Below are positions 33,995 to 45,118 of a stretch of DNA of 64,000 nt, in pieces (the first letter of the stretch is position 1; every line of letters begins with the position of its first letter). The notes beneath the pieces were generated by a model. That model worked only from the letters and a program-made list of their open reading frames with translations, did no database searches and was not told where the DNA came from. The stretch is from assembly GCA_025774935.1 (NCBI GenBank), contig JALGZK010000001.1, positions 84,266 through 148,265 of the forward strand, in the 5' to 3' direction. This DNA is from a bacterium. GTDB lineage: Bacteria > Joyebacterota > Joyebacteria > Joyebacterales > Joyebacteraceae. A program made the translations under genes and the position numbers.

Positions 33995-34025
33995 CTGCGG
34001 GGACGCCCGTCCCTGGGGGAGACCG

Positions 34026-34727
34026 ATGGCGGACGAGCTCAAGAGACTCGTCGCCGACGAGGCGGCCCGAATGATCGTGAGCGGTCAGCGCGTGGGACTG
34101 GGCTCCGGGTCGACCGCCGGGCTCTTCGTCGCGGCGTTGGGGAAGCGGATCGCGGGAGGAGCGGTCGCGGACGTCGTGGGCGTGCCGACGTCGGCCGCGA
34201 CCCGGGAGCTGGCCTGGATGCACAGCGTGCCCGTCGCCACGCTGGAGGAGTGCCCGCGCCTGGACCTGACCGTCGACGGCGCGGACGAGATCGACCCGTG
34301 GCTGGATCTCATCAAGGGGCAGGGCGGCGCGCTCATGCGGGAGAAGATAGTGGCCGCGGCGAGCGAGCGGTTCGTCGTGATAGCGGACGAGAGCAAGCTC
34401 GTGTCGAAGCTCGGTAACCGTGCGCCGGTTCCGGTGGAGGTCCTGCCGTTCGGGTGGAGGTCCACGGCCAGGAGCATCGAGGCCATCGGGGCGGAGGTGG
34501 TGCTGAGGACTGCGGGCGACGACCCGTTCGTGACGGACCAGACGAACTGGATCCTCGACTGTCGTTTCCAGCAGATCGACGACGCGTGGGACCTCGCGTG
34601 CGAGCTCGACGCGATCGCAGGGGCGCTCGCGCACGGGCTCTTCGTCGGCATGACCGACGCGGTGATGGTCGGCAGGAACGATGGGGTCGAGACGCTGACG
34701 GGGCGGGGAGCGGGCGGCGGAGGATGA
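34026..34727 (+). CDS. rpiA: Ribose-5-phosphate isomerase A
   Basis: This 233-residue enzyme interconverts ribose-5-phosphate and ribulose-5-phosphate. GLGSGSTAGLFVAALG binds the phosphate, and DLTVDGADEID together with KGQGGALMREKIVA carry the catalytic residues. FVVIADESKLVSKLG and the C-terminal DGVETL complete the pattern. Ribulose-5-phosphate is the precursor of Kdo through KdsD, encoded at 46.5 kb. Confidence 0.95.
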   Translation: MADELKRLVADEAARMIVSGQRVGLGSGSTAGLFVAALGKRIAGGAVADVVGVPTSAATRELAWMHSVPVATLEECPRLDLTVDGADEIDPWLDLIKGQGGALMREKIVAAASERFVVIADESKLVSKLGNRAPVPVEVLPFGWRSTARSIEAIGAEVVLRTAGDDPFVTDQTNWILDCRFQQIDDAWDLACELDAIAGALAHGLFVGMTDAVMVGRNDGVETLTGRGAGGGG

Positions 34728-34807
34728 TGATGGCGTCGCCGCCCGTGGACGTGCCACCGGTGGCTCGCACGACCTGAGAACACCCGGTACTTCACCCGGA
34801 GGATCCC

Positions 34808-35407
34808 GTGAGGAAAAAGGGACAGTCGAAGGGCATCTTCTGCATCGAAGGGCTGTGGTCGCAGGATCTCCGCATAAGCTCGTCAGTCGTACCGTTTCTC
34901 GACCTCCTCAACCTCAACGCGCCGCTCGAGTACATCCATCTCGACTGCGCGACGGCGCAGGAGTTCGAGTTCTATCTCCTGAAGTGGGTGCAGAAGCGGT
35001 ACGACCGCTTTCCGATCCTCTACCTCGCGAGCCACGGTTACGCCAGCGGGGTCGAGCTCGGGAAGGACCGCTACTCGATCGAAGACCTGGGGACCTTCCT
35101 CGAGGGGAAGTGCGCCAACCGCCTGATCATGTTCTCGGCGTGCAGCACGCTCGGGATCGACAAGCGGATACTCAAGACGTTCCTCCGCAGGACCGACGCT
35201 CTGGCCGTGTGCGGGTACCGGACGGACGTGAACTGGATGCACTCGACGGCGTTCGAACTGCTCGTCTTCTCGCACATCCAGAAGAACGAGTTCTCGGGGA
35301 GGGGGATCGAAGCGATCGCCGCGGAGGCGAACGCTATCGCTAAGAGCTTCAGGGAACTCGAGTTCGTGATGGTGACGGTGAAGGACCTCGAGCCTCCGGC
35401 GAGCTGA
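34808..35407 (+). CDS. CHAT/caspase-like hypothetical protein
   Basis: A 199-residue protein with a Rossmann-like pattern resembling caspase/CHAT proteases: ILYLASHGYASG supplies a histidine and RLIMFSACSTLG a cysteine at the usual dyad spacing. KGIFCIEGLWSQDL and the C-terminal helix IAAEANAIAKSF are conserved-looking. I assign it to the caspase-like clan by motif only; it resembles DUF6642-type hypothetical proteins. It is a single domain, with no TPR or effector fusion. The GTG start follows GGAGGATCCC. Confidence 0.55.
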   Translation: MRKKGQSKGIFCIEGLWSQDLRISSSVVPFLDLLNLNAPLEYIHLDCATAQEFEFYLLKWVQKRYDRFPILYLASHGYASGVELGKDRYSIEDLGTFLEGKCANRLIMFSACSTLGIDKRILKTFLRRTDALAVCGYRTDVNWMHSTAFELLVFSHIQKNEFSGRGIEAIAAEANAIAKSFRELEFVMVTVKDLEPPAS

Positions 35408-35437
35408 GGCCGGAGGGTCCTGGCCCGGCCCCGCGGA

Positions 35438-35465
35438 GGAAGCCCCGCCGAGAGGCGGGGCTTCC
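35438..35465 (+). terminator. Strong hairpin terminator
   Basis: GGAAGCCCCGCC pairs perfectly with GGCGGGGCTTCC around a GAGA tetraloop (12-bp stem) between the caspase-like and HAD genes. There is no T-run, so termination may need Rho or the hairpin alone. Confidence 0.6.
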
Positions 35466-35485
35466 GCTCGGAGAGGAGCAACGGA

Positions 35486-36196
35486 GTGGCGCTCGACCTC
35501 GGTCGATTCGAGGCCCTGACGTTCGACTGCTTCGGAACGCTCATCGACTGGGAGAGCGGCATCCTGAACGCGCTCCGCCCGTTGCTCGGGAACCACGGGG
35601 CGGAGCCCGACGACGAGAAGGTTCTCCGGATCTACGCTGGCCTCGAGTCCGAGCTCGAGCGGGGCCCGTATCGGACGTACCGGATGGTCCTTCGCGAGGT
35701 CGTGCGGGGATTCGGGAGGAGGTTCGGGTTCGAGCCATCCGCAGACGAAGTGTTGACGTTGGAGGATTCGCTGCCGCTGTGGCCGGCGTTTCCTGACACC
35801 GTGGCCGCGCTCGCGGCACTGGGGAGAACGTACCGACTCGCCGTGATCTCGAATGTCGACGACGACCTCTTCGCGGACACGGCCAAGACGCTGGGCGACC
35901 CGTTCGAAATCGTGGTCACAGCGGAGCAGGTCGGCGCGTACAAGCCGTCGCCCGTGGTCTTCGACAGGGCCATCGAGCTCATCGGGACGTCGCAGGACGC
36001 CGTGCTCCACGTTGCACAGAGCCTCTACCACGACATCGAGCCCGCACTTGGGCTCGGTCTCGCCACGGTGTGGGTCAACCGCCGCGGGGGGAAGGTGGGC
36101 TTCGGTGCCACCCCGGAGTCCGCCGCAGTGCCGGACCTCACGGTACCGGACCTGGAGACGCTGGCGAAACTCGCGCTCGAGGGGCCCGTATCCTAA
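35486..36196 (+). CDS. HAD superfamily hydrolase, haloacid dehalogenase type II
   Basis: A 236-residue HAD enzyme. The nucleophile Asp is in LTFDCFGTLIDW, the Ser/Asn motif is in LAVISNVDDDLF, the lysine is in AYKPSPVVFDRAI, and HVAQSLYHDIEPALGLGLATVWVNRR is typical of type II (L-2-haloacid dehalogenase-like) members. The helical cap lies between residues 18 and 95. Many such proteins act on phosphates rather than halides, so the substrate remains open. The GTG start follows GGAGAGGAGC. Confidence 0.88.
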   Translation: MALDLGRFEALTFDCFGTLIDWESGILNALRPLLGNHGAEPDDEKVLRIYAGLESELERGPYRTYRMVLREVVRGFGRRFGFEPSADEVLTLEDSLPLWPAFPDTVAALAALGRTYRLAVISNVDDDLFADTAKTLGDPFEIVVTAEQVGAYKPSPVVFDRAIELIGTSQDAVLHVAQSLYHDIEPALGLGLATVWVNRRGGKVGFGATPESAAVPDLTVPDLETLAKLALEGPVS

Positions 36197-36289
36197 GGCT
36201 TGGAGACGAGTTGCGAGTCCGGATAAGGCATGATAAGGGACATCCAGTTTGATGCAGAGAGGACTCCCGTGGAGAGGAGGAAGAGGACG

Positions 36290-37312
36290 ATGAGGAGACC
36301 AACTTGGCCCTCCCTTTGCATGGTAGGGACGCGACAGGGCGCCTCTGTGGCCGTGTACGGGCTCGTCGTGGCCGCCCTGGTGCTCGCTGCCTGCGCGGCC
36401 GTTGCAGAAGAGCCGATCGCCACGTTCTCGATCGTCGGGTACGACCCGGAGACGGGCGACCTCGGCGTGGCCGTTCAGTCGAGGTTCTTCGCCGTCGGCG
36501 CGGTGGTGCCGTGGGCGAAGGCCAACGTCGGCGCGATCGCGAGCCAGGCGTACGGGAACACGACGTTCGGTCCCCGAGGCCTCGCGCTTCTCGAGGAGGG
36601 TGTCGGAGTCGAAGCGGTGCTCGCGGAGCTTCTCGCTGACGACCCGGACCGGCAGCGCCGTCAGGTCGGGATCGTGAACGCCCAGGGCGGCGCCGCCGCG
36701 TTCACCGGCCAGGAGTGTATGGACTGGGCCGGGCACGTGACGGGCGAGGACTTCACAGCCCAGGGCAACATCCTCGTCGGCGAGGAGACGGTCGCGGCGA
36801 TGGCGAAGGCCTTCCGCGAGACCGAGGACATCCTCGGCGAGCGCCTGATGCGGGCGATCGAGGAAGGCCAGGTCGCAGGCGGCGACTCGAGAGGCGTGCA
36901 GTCGGCCGCCATCCTGATCGTCAGGGAAGGCGGAGGGTACGGCGGCTACAACGACGTCTACTGCGATCTTCGTGTGGACGATCATGAAGATCCGATCGGA
37001 GAGCTCCGGCGGATCTTCAACATGTGGAAGGGCGAGGCTCTCATCTACGAGGGCTACCGGTTGACCGAAGAGGAGAAGTGGGAGAAGGCGTTCGACGTGG
37101 GGCTTCGGGCGGTCGCGATGGACCCGGACAAGGGCGAGCCGCGCTACCACCTCGGGTGCTACTACTCGAAGGCCGGGATGCGGGAGGAAGCTCTGAGCGA
37201 GCTCCGGAAGGCCGTGGAGCTCGAGCCCGATCTCGCGCCCCGCGCGAAGCTCGATCCCGACTTCGAGCCGCTGTACGAGGACGAGGAGTTCCTGGAGATC
37301 ACCGGCGAGTAG
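36290..37312 (+). CDS. DUF1028 protein with C-terminal TPR-like repeats
   Basis: A 340-residue protein with an N-terminal signal-like segment (hydrophobic stretch about residues 21-37, ACAAVAEE) and a DUF1028 domain (ATFSIVGYDPETGDLGVAVQS, AVGAVVPWAKANVGAIASQA, FTAQGNILVG, YNDVYCDLRVDDH). DUF1028 is related to Ntn-type hydrolases of unknown role. Residues 265-340 form TPR-like helices (PRYHLGCYYSKAGMREEAL, LSELRKAVELEPDL), a known companion of this domain. ATG 36290 follows a GGAGAGGAGGAAGAGG tract; earlier starts add only a charged leader. Confidence 0.8.
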   Translation: MRRPTWPSLCMVGTRQGASVAVYGLVVAALVLAACAAVAEEPIATFSIVGYDPETGDLGVAVQSRFFAVGAVVPWAKANVGAIASQAYGNTTFGPRGLALLEEGVGVEAVLAELLADDPDRQRRQVGIVNAQGGAAAFTGQECMDWAGHVTGEDFTAQGNILVGEETVAAMAKAFRETEDILGERLMRAIEEGQVAGGDSRGVQSAAILIVREGGGYGGYNDVYCDLRVDDHEDPIGELRRIFNMWKGEALIYEGYRLTEEEKWEKAFDVGLRAVAMDPDKGEPRYHLGCYYSKAGMREEALSELRKAVELEPDLAPRAKLDPDFEPLYEDEEFLEITGE

Positions 37313-37352
37313 GACTGCGCGCGGCGGTCACGGGAACGAGACGGAAGCACGG

Positions 37353-39977
37353 GTGACCATGACCGACGACGCGCACGGGAACGAGGAACGACGATCGGAC
37401 GACGACCTCGGGGCAGAGCCCGCCGGCCTGCATGAGTCGGTCGACGAGCCGCTCGATGAGTCCCGCAGTGAGTCCGCGGACCTGCGCGAGACGCTCGACG
37501 ATCTCGCTGCGGCCGAAGGCGAGCGAAGCCACGCGGACGAGGCGCTCCGTCAGAGCGAGGAGCGTTACCGGAGGCTCGTCGAGGGCCTCCCGGACATCGT
37601 CTGGTCGATGTCGGACAAGCGCGGCCTCCTGTACGTCTCTCCGAGGGCCGAGGAGGTTCTCGGATTCACCCGCCAGGAGCTGTACGAGCGCCCCTGGTTC
37701 TGGACAGAACGGATGCACCCGGAAGATCGGAAGCGGGCCTTCGAAGCGCTCGCCCGATCTACCGCGGGCGCCGAACTCGACATGGAGTACCGGATCCAGG
37801 ACCGCTCGGGTCGCTGGCACCTCTTCCACGACCGCGCGATCGGGAGGCGGACCCGAGGCGACGAGACGATCGTCGAGGGCATAGCCACCGACATCACGGA
37901 ACAGAGACGCGCGGAGGAGGCTCTGCAGAGCTCCGAGCTCCTGTACCGCGCGACGATCGACGCGATGGCCGACGTCATCCACATGGTCGATCGCGATCTC
38001 ACCATTACGCTCGCCAACGAGACCCTGAGGCGATACGCCACGGAGTTCGGTGTCTCCAACGACCTCGTCGGGCAGAACATCTTCGACGTCTGTCCCTTCC
38101 TCAACGATAAGATCCGGGAAGAGTACCGTCGCGTCTTCGAGTCGGGCGAAGCGATGATGACCGAGGAGGAGAACGAGGTCGCCGGGCGAACGGTCATCAC
38201 GGAGACGCGGAAGATCCCGATCCTCGAGGACGGCAAGGTGGTTCGGGTCATCACGGTCGTCCGAGACGTCTCGGAACGCGCGAAGGCGGAGGACGTCCAG
38301 TCCGTCCTGTTCCAGATATCACAGGCGGTGAGCGACACCGCTGACCTTCAGGAACTCATCGGAGTGGTTCATCGGGAGCTCGGGCGGCTGGTCGACACGA
38401 CGAACTTCTACGTTGCCCTCTACGACGAGGAGACGGAGCTCTACACGTTCCCGTATCACGTCGACAAATACGACTCCGACGAGATCGGGGCAGTGCCACT
38501 TCGTAAGAGCCTCACGGACTACGTGCGAAGGACCGGTGAGGCTCTGATGGTCGATCCGCAGGAGCACGCCGCCCTCATCCAGCAGGGCGAGGTGGAGCTC
38601 ATCGGCGCGCAGTCGACGATCTGGCTCGGAGTTCCGCTCAAGGCCGGTGGCAAGATAATCGGCGTCGTCGTGGTGCAGTGCTACGACGAAGCGCAGCTCT
38701 ACACAGCCGAGGACAGAGAGCTCCTGGCGTTCGTCTCGGAGAGCATCGGGGTCGCGATCGAGCGGAAGAAGGCAGAGGAGGAGCGGCGGGAGTTCGAGAC
38801 GCAGATCCAGCTGGCGCAGAAGCTCGAGAGTCTCGGCGTCCTGGCGGGCGGCATCGCGCACGACTTCAACAACCTCCTGACGGGGATCCTGGGCAACGCG
38901 GACCTCGCGATGATGGAGATCGGACCGGACACGTCGGTCGCAGGGCACCTGAAGGAGATCAAGACGACAGCGGAGCGGGCGGCCGACCTGTCGAGGCAGA
39001 TGCTGGCCTACTCCGGCCGGGGCAGCTTCGTGATCGAGCCGATCGCTCTGAACTCGCTAGTGACCGAGATGGTGCACCTTCTCGAGGTGTCGATATCGAA
39101 GAAGGTGGTCATGCGGTACGACCTCGACGACGCGCTTCCCGAGATGGTCGGGGACGTGACGCAGATACGCCAGGTGATCATGAACCTGATCACGAACGCC
39201 TCGGACGCTATCGGCGACGAGGAAGGCCTCATCACGATCAGCACCGGCTGGATGAACTGTGAGCGGGCGGACTTCGCCGGGGTCTACCTCGACGACCAGC
39301 TCGAGGAAGGGGCCTACGTTTACCTCGAGGTCGCGGACACGGGCTGCGGCATGGACGACGAGACGCGTCGGCGCGTGTTCGACCCATTCTTCACGACCAA
39401 GTTCACGGGCAGGGGGCTGGGGCTGGCGTCCGCCCTCGGGATCATCCGCGGACACAAGGGCGCCGTCCGCGTCGACAGCAAGGTGGGAAAGGGGACGCGG
39501 TTCAGGGTCCTGTTCCCGGCCGGGGGAGAGCCGGCGGCGAAGCCGGTCTCCGAGGAGTTGCCGGAAGTGGAGTGGGACGGCGGGGGAACCGTCCTCGTGG
39601 TCGACGACGAGGAGGCGATCCGCGAGGTCGGAACGCTCATGCTCGAGCAGGCCGGGTTCGGAGTGATCACCGCGTGCGACGGCGCCGAGGCGGTCGGCGT
39701 CTACCGAGACCGGGCGGACGAGATCGCGTGCGTACTGCTCGACCTGACGATGCCGAGACTCGGCGGCGAGGAGACCTACCGCGAGCTCAAGCAGATCCGC
39801 GACGACGTGTGCGTCGTCCTTTCGAGCGGGTACAGCGAACTCGAGGTGGGCGAGAGGTTCGAGGGCCAGGGCATCGCCGGGTTCGTTCAGAAGCCGTATC
39901 TGGCCGTGGAACTCGTCGCTCGAGTGAGGGAGGCGATCGGCAGGGTGGACGAGAGCGGACCGGCCGGGACGGTCTAA
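37353..39977 (+). CDS. Hybrid sensor histidine kinase (PAS-PAS-GAF-HisKA-HATPase-REC)
   Basis: An 874-residue cytoplasmic kinase without membrane helices. Two PAS domains (about 70-185 and 195-305) are followed by a GAF domain (about 315-455). The HisKA region has the phosphorylated His503 in GGIAHDFNNLLTG. The ATPase domain has LITNASDAI, VADTGCGMD and GRGLGLASALG. The C-terminal receiver (about 742-862) has acidic VDDEE, phospho-acceptor Asp797 in LLDLTMPRLGG and KPY. The sensed signal is unknown. No separate response regulator or DNA-binding domain is adjacent, so the phosphate may be relayed elsewhere. The GTG start has GGAAG five bases upstream. Confidence 0.93.
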   Translation: MTMTDDAHGNEERRSDDDLGAEPAGLHESVDEPLDESRSESADLRETLDDLAAAEGERSHADEALRQSEERYRRLVEGLPDIVWSMSDKRGLLYVSPRAEEVLGFTRQELYERPWFWTERMHPEDRKRAFEALARSTAGAELDMEYRIQDRSGRWHLFHDRAIGRRTRGDETIVEGIATDITEQRRAEEALQSSELLYRATIDAMADVIHMVDRDLTITLANETLRRYATEFGVSNDLVGQNIFDVCPFLNDKIREEYRRVFESGEAMMTEEENEVAGRTVITETRKIPILEDGKVVRVITVVRDVSERAKAEDVQSVLFQISQAVSDTADLQELIGVVHRELGRLVDTTNFYVALYDEETELYTFPYHVDKYDSDEIGAVPLRKSLTDYVRRTGEALMVDPQEHAALIQQGEVELIGAQSTIWLGVPLKAGGKIIGVVVVQCYDEAQLYTAEDRELLAFVSESIGVAIERKKAEEERREFETQIQLAQKLESLGVLAGGIAHDFNNLLTGILGNADLAMMEIGPDTSVAGHLKEIKTTAERAADLSRQMLAYSGRGSFVIEPIALNSLVTEMVHLLEVSISKKVVMRYDLDDALPEMVGDVTQIRQVIMNLITNASDAIGDEEGLITISTGWMNCERADFAGVYLDDQLEEGAYVYLEVADTGCGMDDETRRRVFDPFFTTKFTGRGLGLASALGIIRGHKGAVRVDSKVGKGTRFRVLFPAGGEPAAKPVSEELPEVEWDGGGTVLVVDDEEAIREVGTLMLEQAGFGVITACDGAEAVGVYRDRADEIACVLLDLTMPRLGGEETYRELKQIRDDVCVVLSSGYSELEVGERFEGQGIAGFVQKPYLAVELVARVREAIGRVDESGPAGTV

Positions 39978-40014
39978 CGTCTCCGACTGCGAAGGACAGG
40001 ATGGGTGTCAGCGG

Positions 40015-40048
40015 ACGGCGGCCGCGTGGATGCGGCGGCCGTTTTCTT
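40015..40048 (+). terminator. Rho-independent terminator of the hybrid kinase gene
   Basis: ACGGCGGCCGC and GCGGCGGCCGT form an 11-bp stem with one central G-G mismatch and a six-base loop, followed by TTTTCTT. It is the only hairpin in the window with a real T-run. It lies before the convergent EamA gene. Confidence 0.85.
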
Positions 40049-40087
40049 CGTCGAGCCGCGTCGCGCGTTGTTGCCGCTGGGGACGGA

Positions 40088-40981
40088 TCAGGTGAGCGTC
40101 ACGAGGACGATGCCGGCGATCGCGATGCCGACGGCGGCGAGCTTCCTCGGGGTGATCGGTTCCTTCAGCACGAGGGCGGCGATCGGGAGAACGAAGATCG
40201 CGCTCGTCTGATTCAGTATGGACGCGGTCGAAGCCTGCGTGTATTTCATCCCAGCTATCCACACGATCATTGCGACGTACGCGCCTAGCACGGCGGCCGG
40301 GAGAGCGATCTTCCAGGAGGCTGCGGGGCGGAGCGTCTTCCACACGTAGCGTCTGCGCGGGGAGACGAGGCAGAGGATGACGAGCACAGCGACTCCCGAG
40401 TAGAGACGGACTGCGGTGGACCACATGAGCGGCGAGCGGTTGAGCACGGGCTTTGCAAGCGTGATGCCCGCCGCCATGAGGGCGACGGAGAGCGTCGAGA
40501 GGGCAAGCCCCTTCCTGAGACCAGCCTTCGTCACCCCGGGCGGGGGAACGTGCGCCGCGGTGAGGAAGATCCCTGCGAAGATCAGGAGGGCTCCCGCGAC
40601 GTCCCCGAGCGAGAGACGCTCGCCGAGAAAAGCGAAGGTGAAGAGGATGACGAACGGGCTGTACGCCAGGCTCACGATCTGCGAGAGGCCGGCGCCGACG
40701 AGGTTCAAGCTCGTGAAGAAGATGGTGTCGGCGATGGCGATGCCGAGGATGCCGCTCAAGGCCAGCAGAACGTAGTCGAGGAGAGGCGCCGCGCGGAAGA
40801 GCGACTGACCGAGGAAGAGCATGGTCACGGCGATGAGGACGGTGGCCACGATGTTCTTGAAGAAGTTGAGGGCGAGAGGCGCCAGGGCCTTCCCGCTCAT
40901 TCGGAAGAGGACGACGGAGAAAGCCCAGACGAGGGCCGCCAGGACCGAGAAGTACTCTCCGAGATGGGGGATGTCAGGCAC
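40088..40981 (-). CDS. EamA/DMT family permease
   Basis: A 297-residue inner-membrane protein with about ten helices in two EamA repeats (YFSVLAALVWAFSVVLFRMSG; FVILFTFAFLGERLSLGDVAGA; TSAIFVLPIAALVLKEPITP). The PITPRKLAAVGIAIAGIVLV end is typical of drug/metabolite exporters. The substrate is unknown. The GTG start is preceded on its strand by GAGGGATAC. It is one of two minus-strand genes, convergent with the kinase gene and divergent from rplU. Confidence 0.9.
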   Translation of the reverse strand: MPDIPHLGEYFSVLAALVWAFSVVLFRMSGKALAPLALNFFKNIVATVLIAVTMLFLGQSLFRAAPLLDYVLLALSGILGIAIADTIFFTSLNLVGAGLSQIVSLAYSPFVILFTFAFLGERLSLGDVAGALLIFAGIFLTAAHVPPPGVTKAGLRKGLALSTLSVALMAAGITLAKPVLNRSPLMWSTAVRLYSGVAVLVILCLVSPRRRYVWKTLRPAASWKIALPAAVLGAYVAMIVWIAGMKYTQASTASILNQTSAIFVLPIAALVLKEPITPRKLAAVGIAIAGIVLVTLT

Positions 40982-41096
40982 GCGGTATCCCTCGCGGGGT
41001 CGTCTGGAGAAAGGAAAGAGAGAGCATACCACGGTCGGAGCGGGCGGCCACGGGCTAAAACGGGCCGCCGCGAGCTCTTCGGGGCTCACTTGGCGC

Positions 41097-41126
41097 TTGA
41101 CAGCCCTCGGCTCCCGTCTATAGTAT
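41097..41126 (+). promoter_or_regulatory. Strong sigma-70-type promoter of rplU-rpmA
   Basis: A consensus TTGACA is followed by overlapping -10 boxes TATAGT (16-base spacer) and TAGTAT (18-base spacer). The leader to the rplU GTG is about 50 bases. This is the best promoter match in the window, as expected for ribosomal-protein genes. Confidence 0.8.
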
Positions 41127-41182
41127 AGAGGTTCGTAGAAAACGGCCCCACAGGTGCGATTCGGCTGTATGCAGGAGGTAAT

Positions 41183-41497
41183 GTGGACTACGCCGTCATC
41201 AGAACCGGGGGACTCCAGTACAAAGTCTCTGAGGGCGACCTCATCCGTGTTCCGAGCCTCCAGACCGAGGTCGGAGAGAAGCTGGACATGGACGAGGTAC
41301 TTGCGGTGAACCGCGGCGGCGACATGACCGTGGGGACTCCCCTCGTCGAGGGAGCCAAGGTCTCCGCGGAGGTGGTGCGTCACGGGCGCGCCGCGAAGAT
41401 CGTCGTGTACAAGAAGAAGAGAAGGAAGGGCTACCAGCGCAAGAAGGGACACCGCCAAGGGTTCACGGAACTCCGGATCAGCACGATCAGTGCGTAG
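41183..41497 (+). CDS. rplU: 50S ribosomal protein L21
   Basis: A 104-residue ribosomal protein. MDYAVIRTGGLQYKVSEGD opens the fold; KIVVYKKKRRKGYQRKKGHRQ is the basic RNA-binding loop and FTELRISTI the conserved end. The GTG start has GCAGGAGGTAAT immediately upstream. The rplU-rpmA order is conserved in bacteria; the obg gene that often follows is absent here. Confidence 0.97.
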   Translation: MDYAVIRTGGLQYKVSEGDLIRVPSLQTEVGEKLDMDEVLAVNRGGDMTVGTPLVEGAKVSAEVVRHGRAAKIVVYKKKRRKGYQRKKGHRQGFTELRISTISA

Positions 41498-41539
41498 GCG
41501 AGCGGCGGATGGTGTTCCGGCAGGCGGAGGGGACCGAGA

Positions 41540-41788
41540 GTGGCACACAAGAAGGGCGTCGGAAGCTCCAGAAACGGCCGCGACTCGAACGCGCAGCGTT
41601 TGGGGATCAAGAGGTACGGCGGCCAGTTCGTAAGAGCCGGCACGATCATCCTGCGGCAGCGCGGGACGAAGTTCTACCCAGGCGAGAACGTGGGGAAGGG
41701 GGGCGACGACACGCTCTTCGCTCTCAAGGATGGGCAGGTGACGTTCGAGCGCTGGGGCCGCAACAGGAAGCGCGTAAGCGTCCACTAG
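41540..41788 (+). CDS. rpmA: 50S ribosomal protein L27
   Basis: This 82-residue protein of the peptidyl-transferase region begins [15 protein letters not shown] and contains [31 protein letters not shown] and [13 protein letters not shown]. There is no Firmicute-type N-terminal cleavage extension; the mature AHKK starts right after the initiator. The GTG start is preceded by GGAGGGGACCGAGA. It is co-transcribed with rplU. Confidence 0.97.
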   Translation: MAHKKGVGSSRNGRDSNAQRLGIKRYGGQFVRAGTIILRQRGTKFYPGENVGKGGDDTLFALKDGQVTFERWGRNRKRVSVH

Positions 41789-41915
41789 ACCGGGGCTGAC
41801 CCACAGGTGGTGGCCGAGGTGCGGCAGGAGCGCGGAGACCGGGTGGAAGGCGTGAGGGCGGACGGCGAGGGGAACAACCGGTCCGGCGGTGCTCATACAC
41901 GAACGAGAGAATCGC

Positions 41916-41957
41916 AAGGGACATCCGGAAGGCGCGAGCCGTCCCGTGGTGTCCCTT
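41916..41957. repeat. Spaced inverted repeat after rpmA
   Basis: AAGGGACA recurs as the exact complement TGTCCCTT 26 bases later, upstream of the UlaG-like gene. It may be a weak terminator of rplU-rpmA (TTCTCTGT follows) or a regulator site. Support is by symmetry only. Confidence 0.25.
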
Positions 41958-42014
41958 CTCTGTAAGCGGAGACTGGCGGGCACCACACCGCCGCCATCGG
42001 AGGAACGCCGAAAG

Positions 42015-42668
42015 ATGAAGATCAAGTGGCTGGGACACGCGACGTTCATGGTCGAAGCCAAAGACGGTACGCGGATCATCACGGACCCGTTCGAAGCCGG
42101 CTCCTATGACGGTGCGGTCGGCTACGCGCCGATCTCGGATGCCGCCGACATCGTCACGGTGAGTCACGACCACGCGGATCACAATGCGGTCGACTCGGTC
42201 GCGGGGGAGCCGGAGGTGGTGCGGGGGACCGAGAATCGAACGGTGAAGGGTATCGCGATCCACGGAGTATCGACGTACCACGACGAGAGCAGAGGTCAGG
42301 ACCGCGGCAGGAACACCGTCTTCGTCATGACCGTCGACGGCGTGAGCGTCGGACATCTTGGCGACCTGGGACACGAGCTGACGCCGGACGAGATTCGCGC
42401 CCTCGGGAAGGTCGACGTGCTCCTGACACCTGTCGGCGGGTACTACACGATCGGCCCCGAGGAAGCGAAGAAGGTGGCCGAGGGGCTCGGGGCGAAGATC
42501 ATCATCCCGATGCACTTCAAGACCGACGCACTCGGGTTCCCGATCCAGCCGGTAGACGACTTCCTGAAGCTCATGGACGACGTCGAGCGGATCTCCGGCA
42601 CGACCGTCGAGATCGACCCGGACGATCTGCCCGAGGCCACGAAGGTCGTAGTTCTCGATTACCAGTAG
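42015..42668 (+). CDS. UlaG-like metallo-beta-lactamase-fold hydrolase (UPF0173 type)
   Basis: A 217-residue metal-dependent hydrolase. IKWLGHATFMVEAKDGTRI, VTVSHDHADHNAV (the HxHxDH metal motif), VGHLGDLGH, LTPVGGYYTIGPEEA and IIPMHFKTD are the diagnostic blocks. Family members hydrolyse lactones or phosphodiesters, and the substrate is unknown. The ATG is preceded by CGGAGGAACG. Confidence 0.88.
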   Translation: MKIKWLGHATFMVEAKDGTRIITDPFEAGSYDGAVGYAPISDAADIVTVSHDHADHNAVDSVAGEPEVVRGTENRTVKGIAIHGVSTYHDESRGQDRGRNTVFVMTVDGVSVGHLGDLGHELTPDEIRALGKVDVLLTPVGGYYTIGPEEAKKVAEGLGAKIIIPMHFKTDALGFPIQPVDDFLKLMDDVERISGTTVEIDPDDLPEATKVVVLDYQ

Positions 42669-42695
42669 AGTCACCCCACGTGAGGTTGTGAGAGG

Positions 42696-45117
<2,422 letters not shown>

Positions 45118-45118
45118 G

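Noticed and set aside
34883..37150. 755-codon minus-strand open frame opposite the caspase-like, HAD and DUF1028 genes
   Set aside because: It runs through three real genes and a terminator hairpin and has no domain signature.
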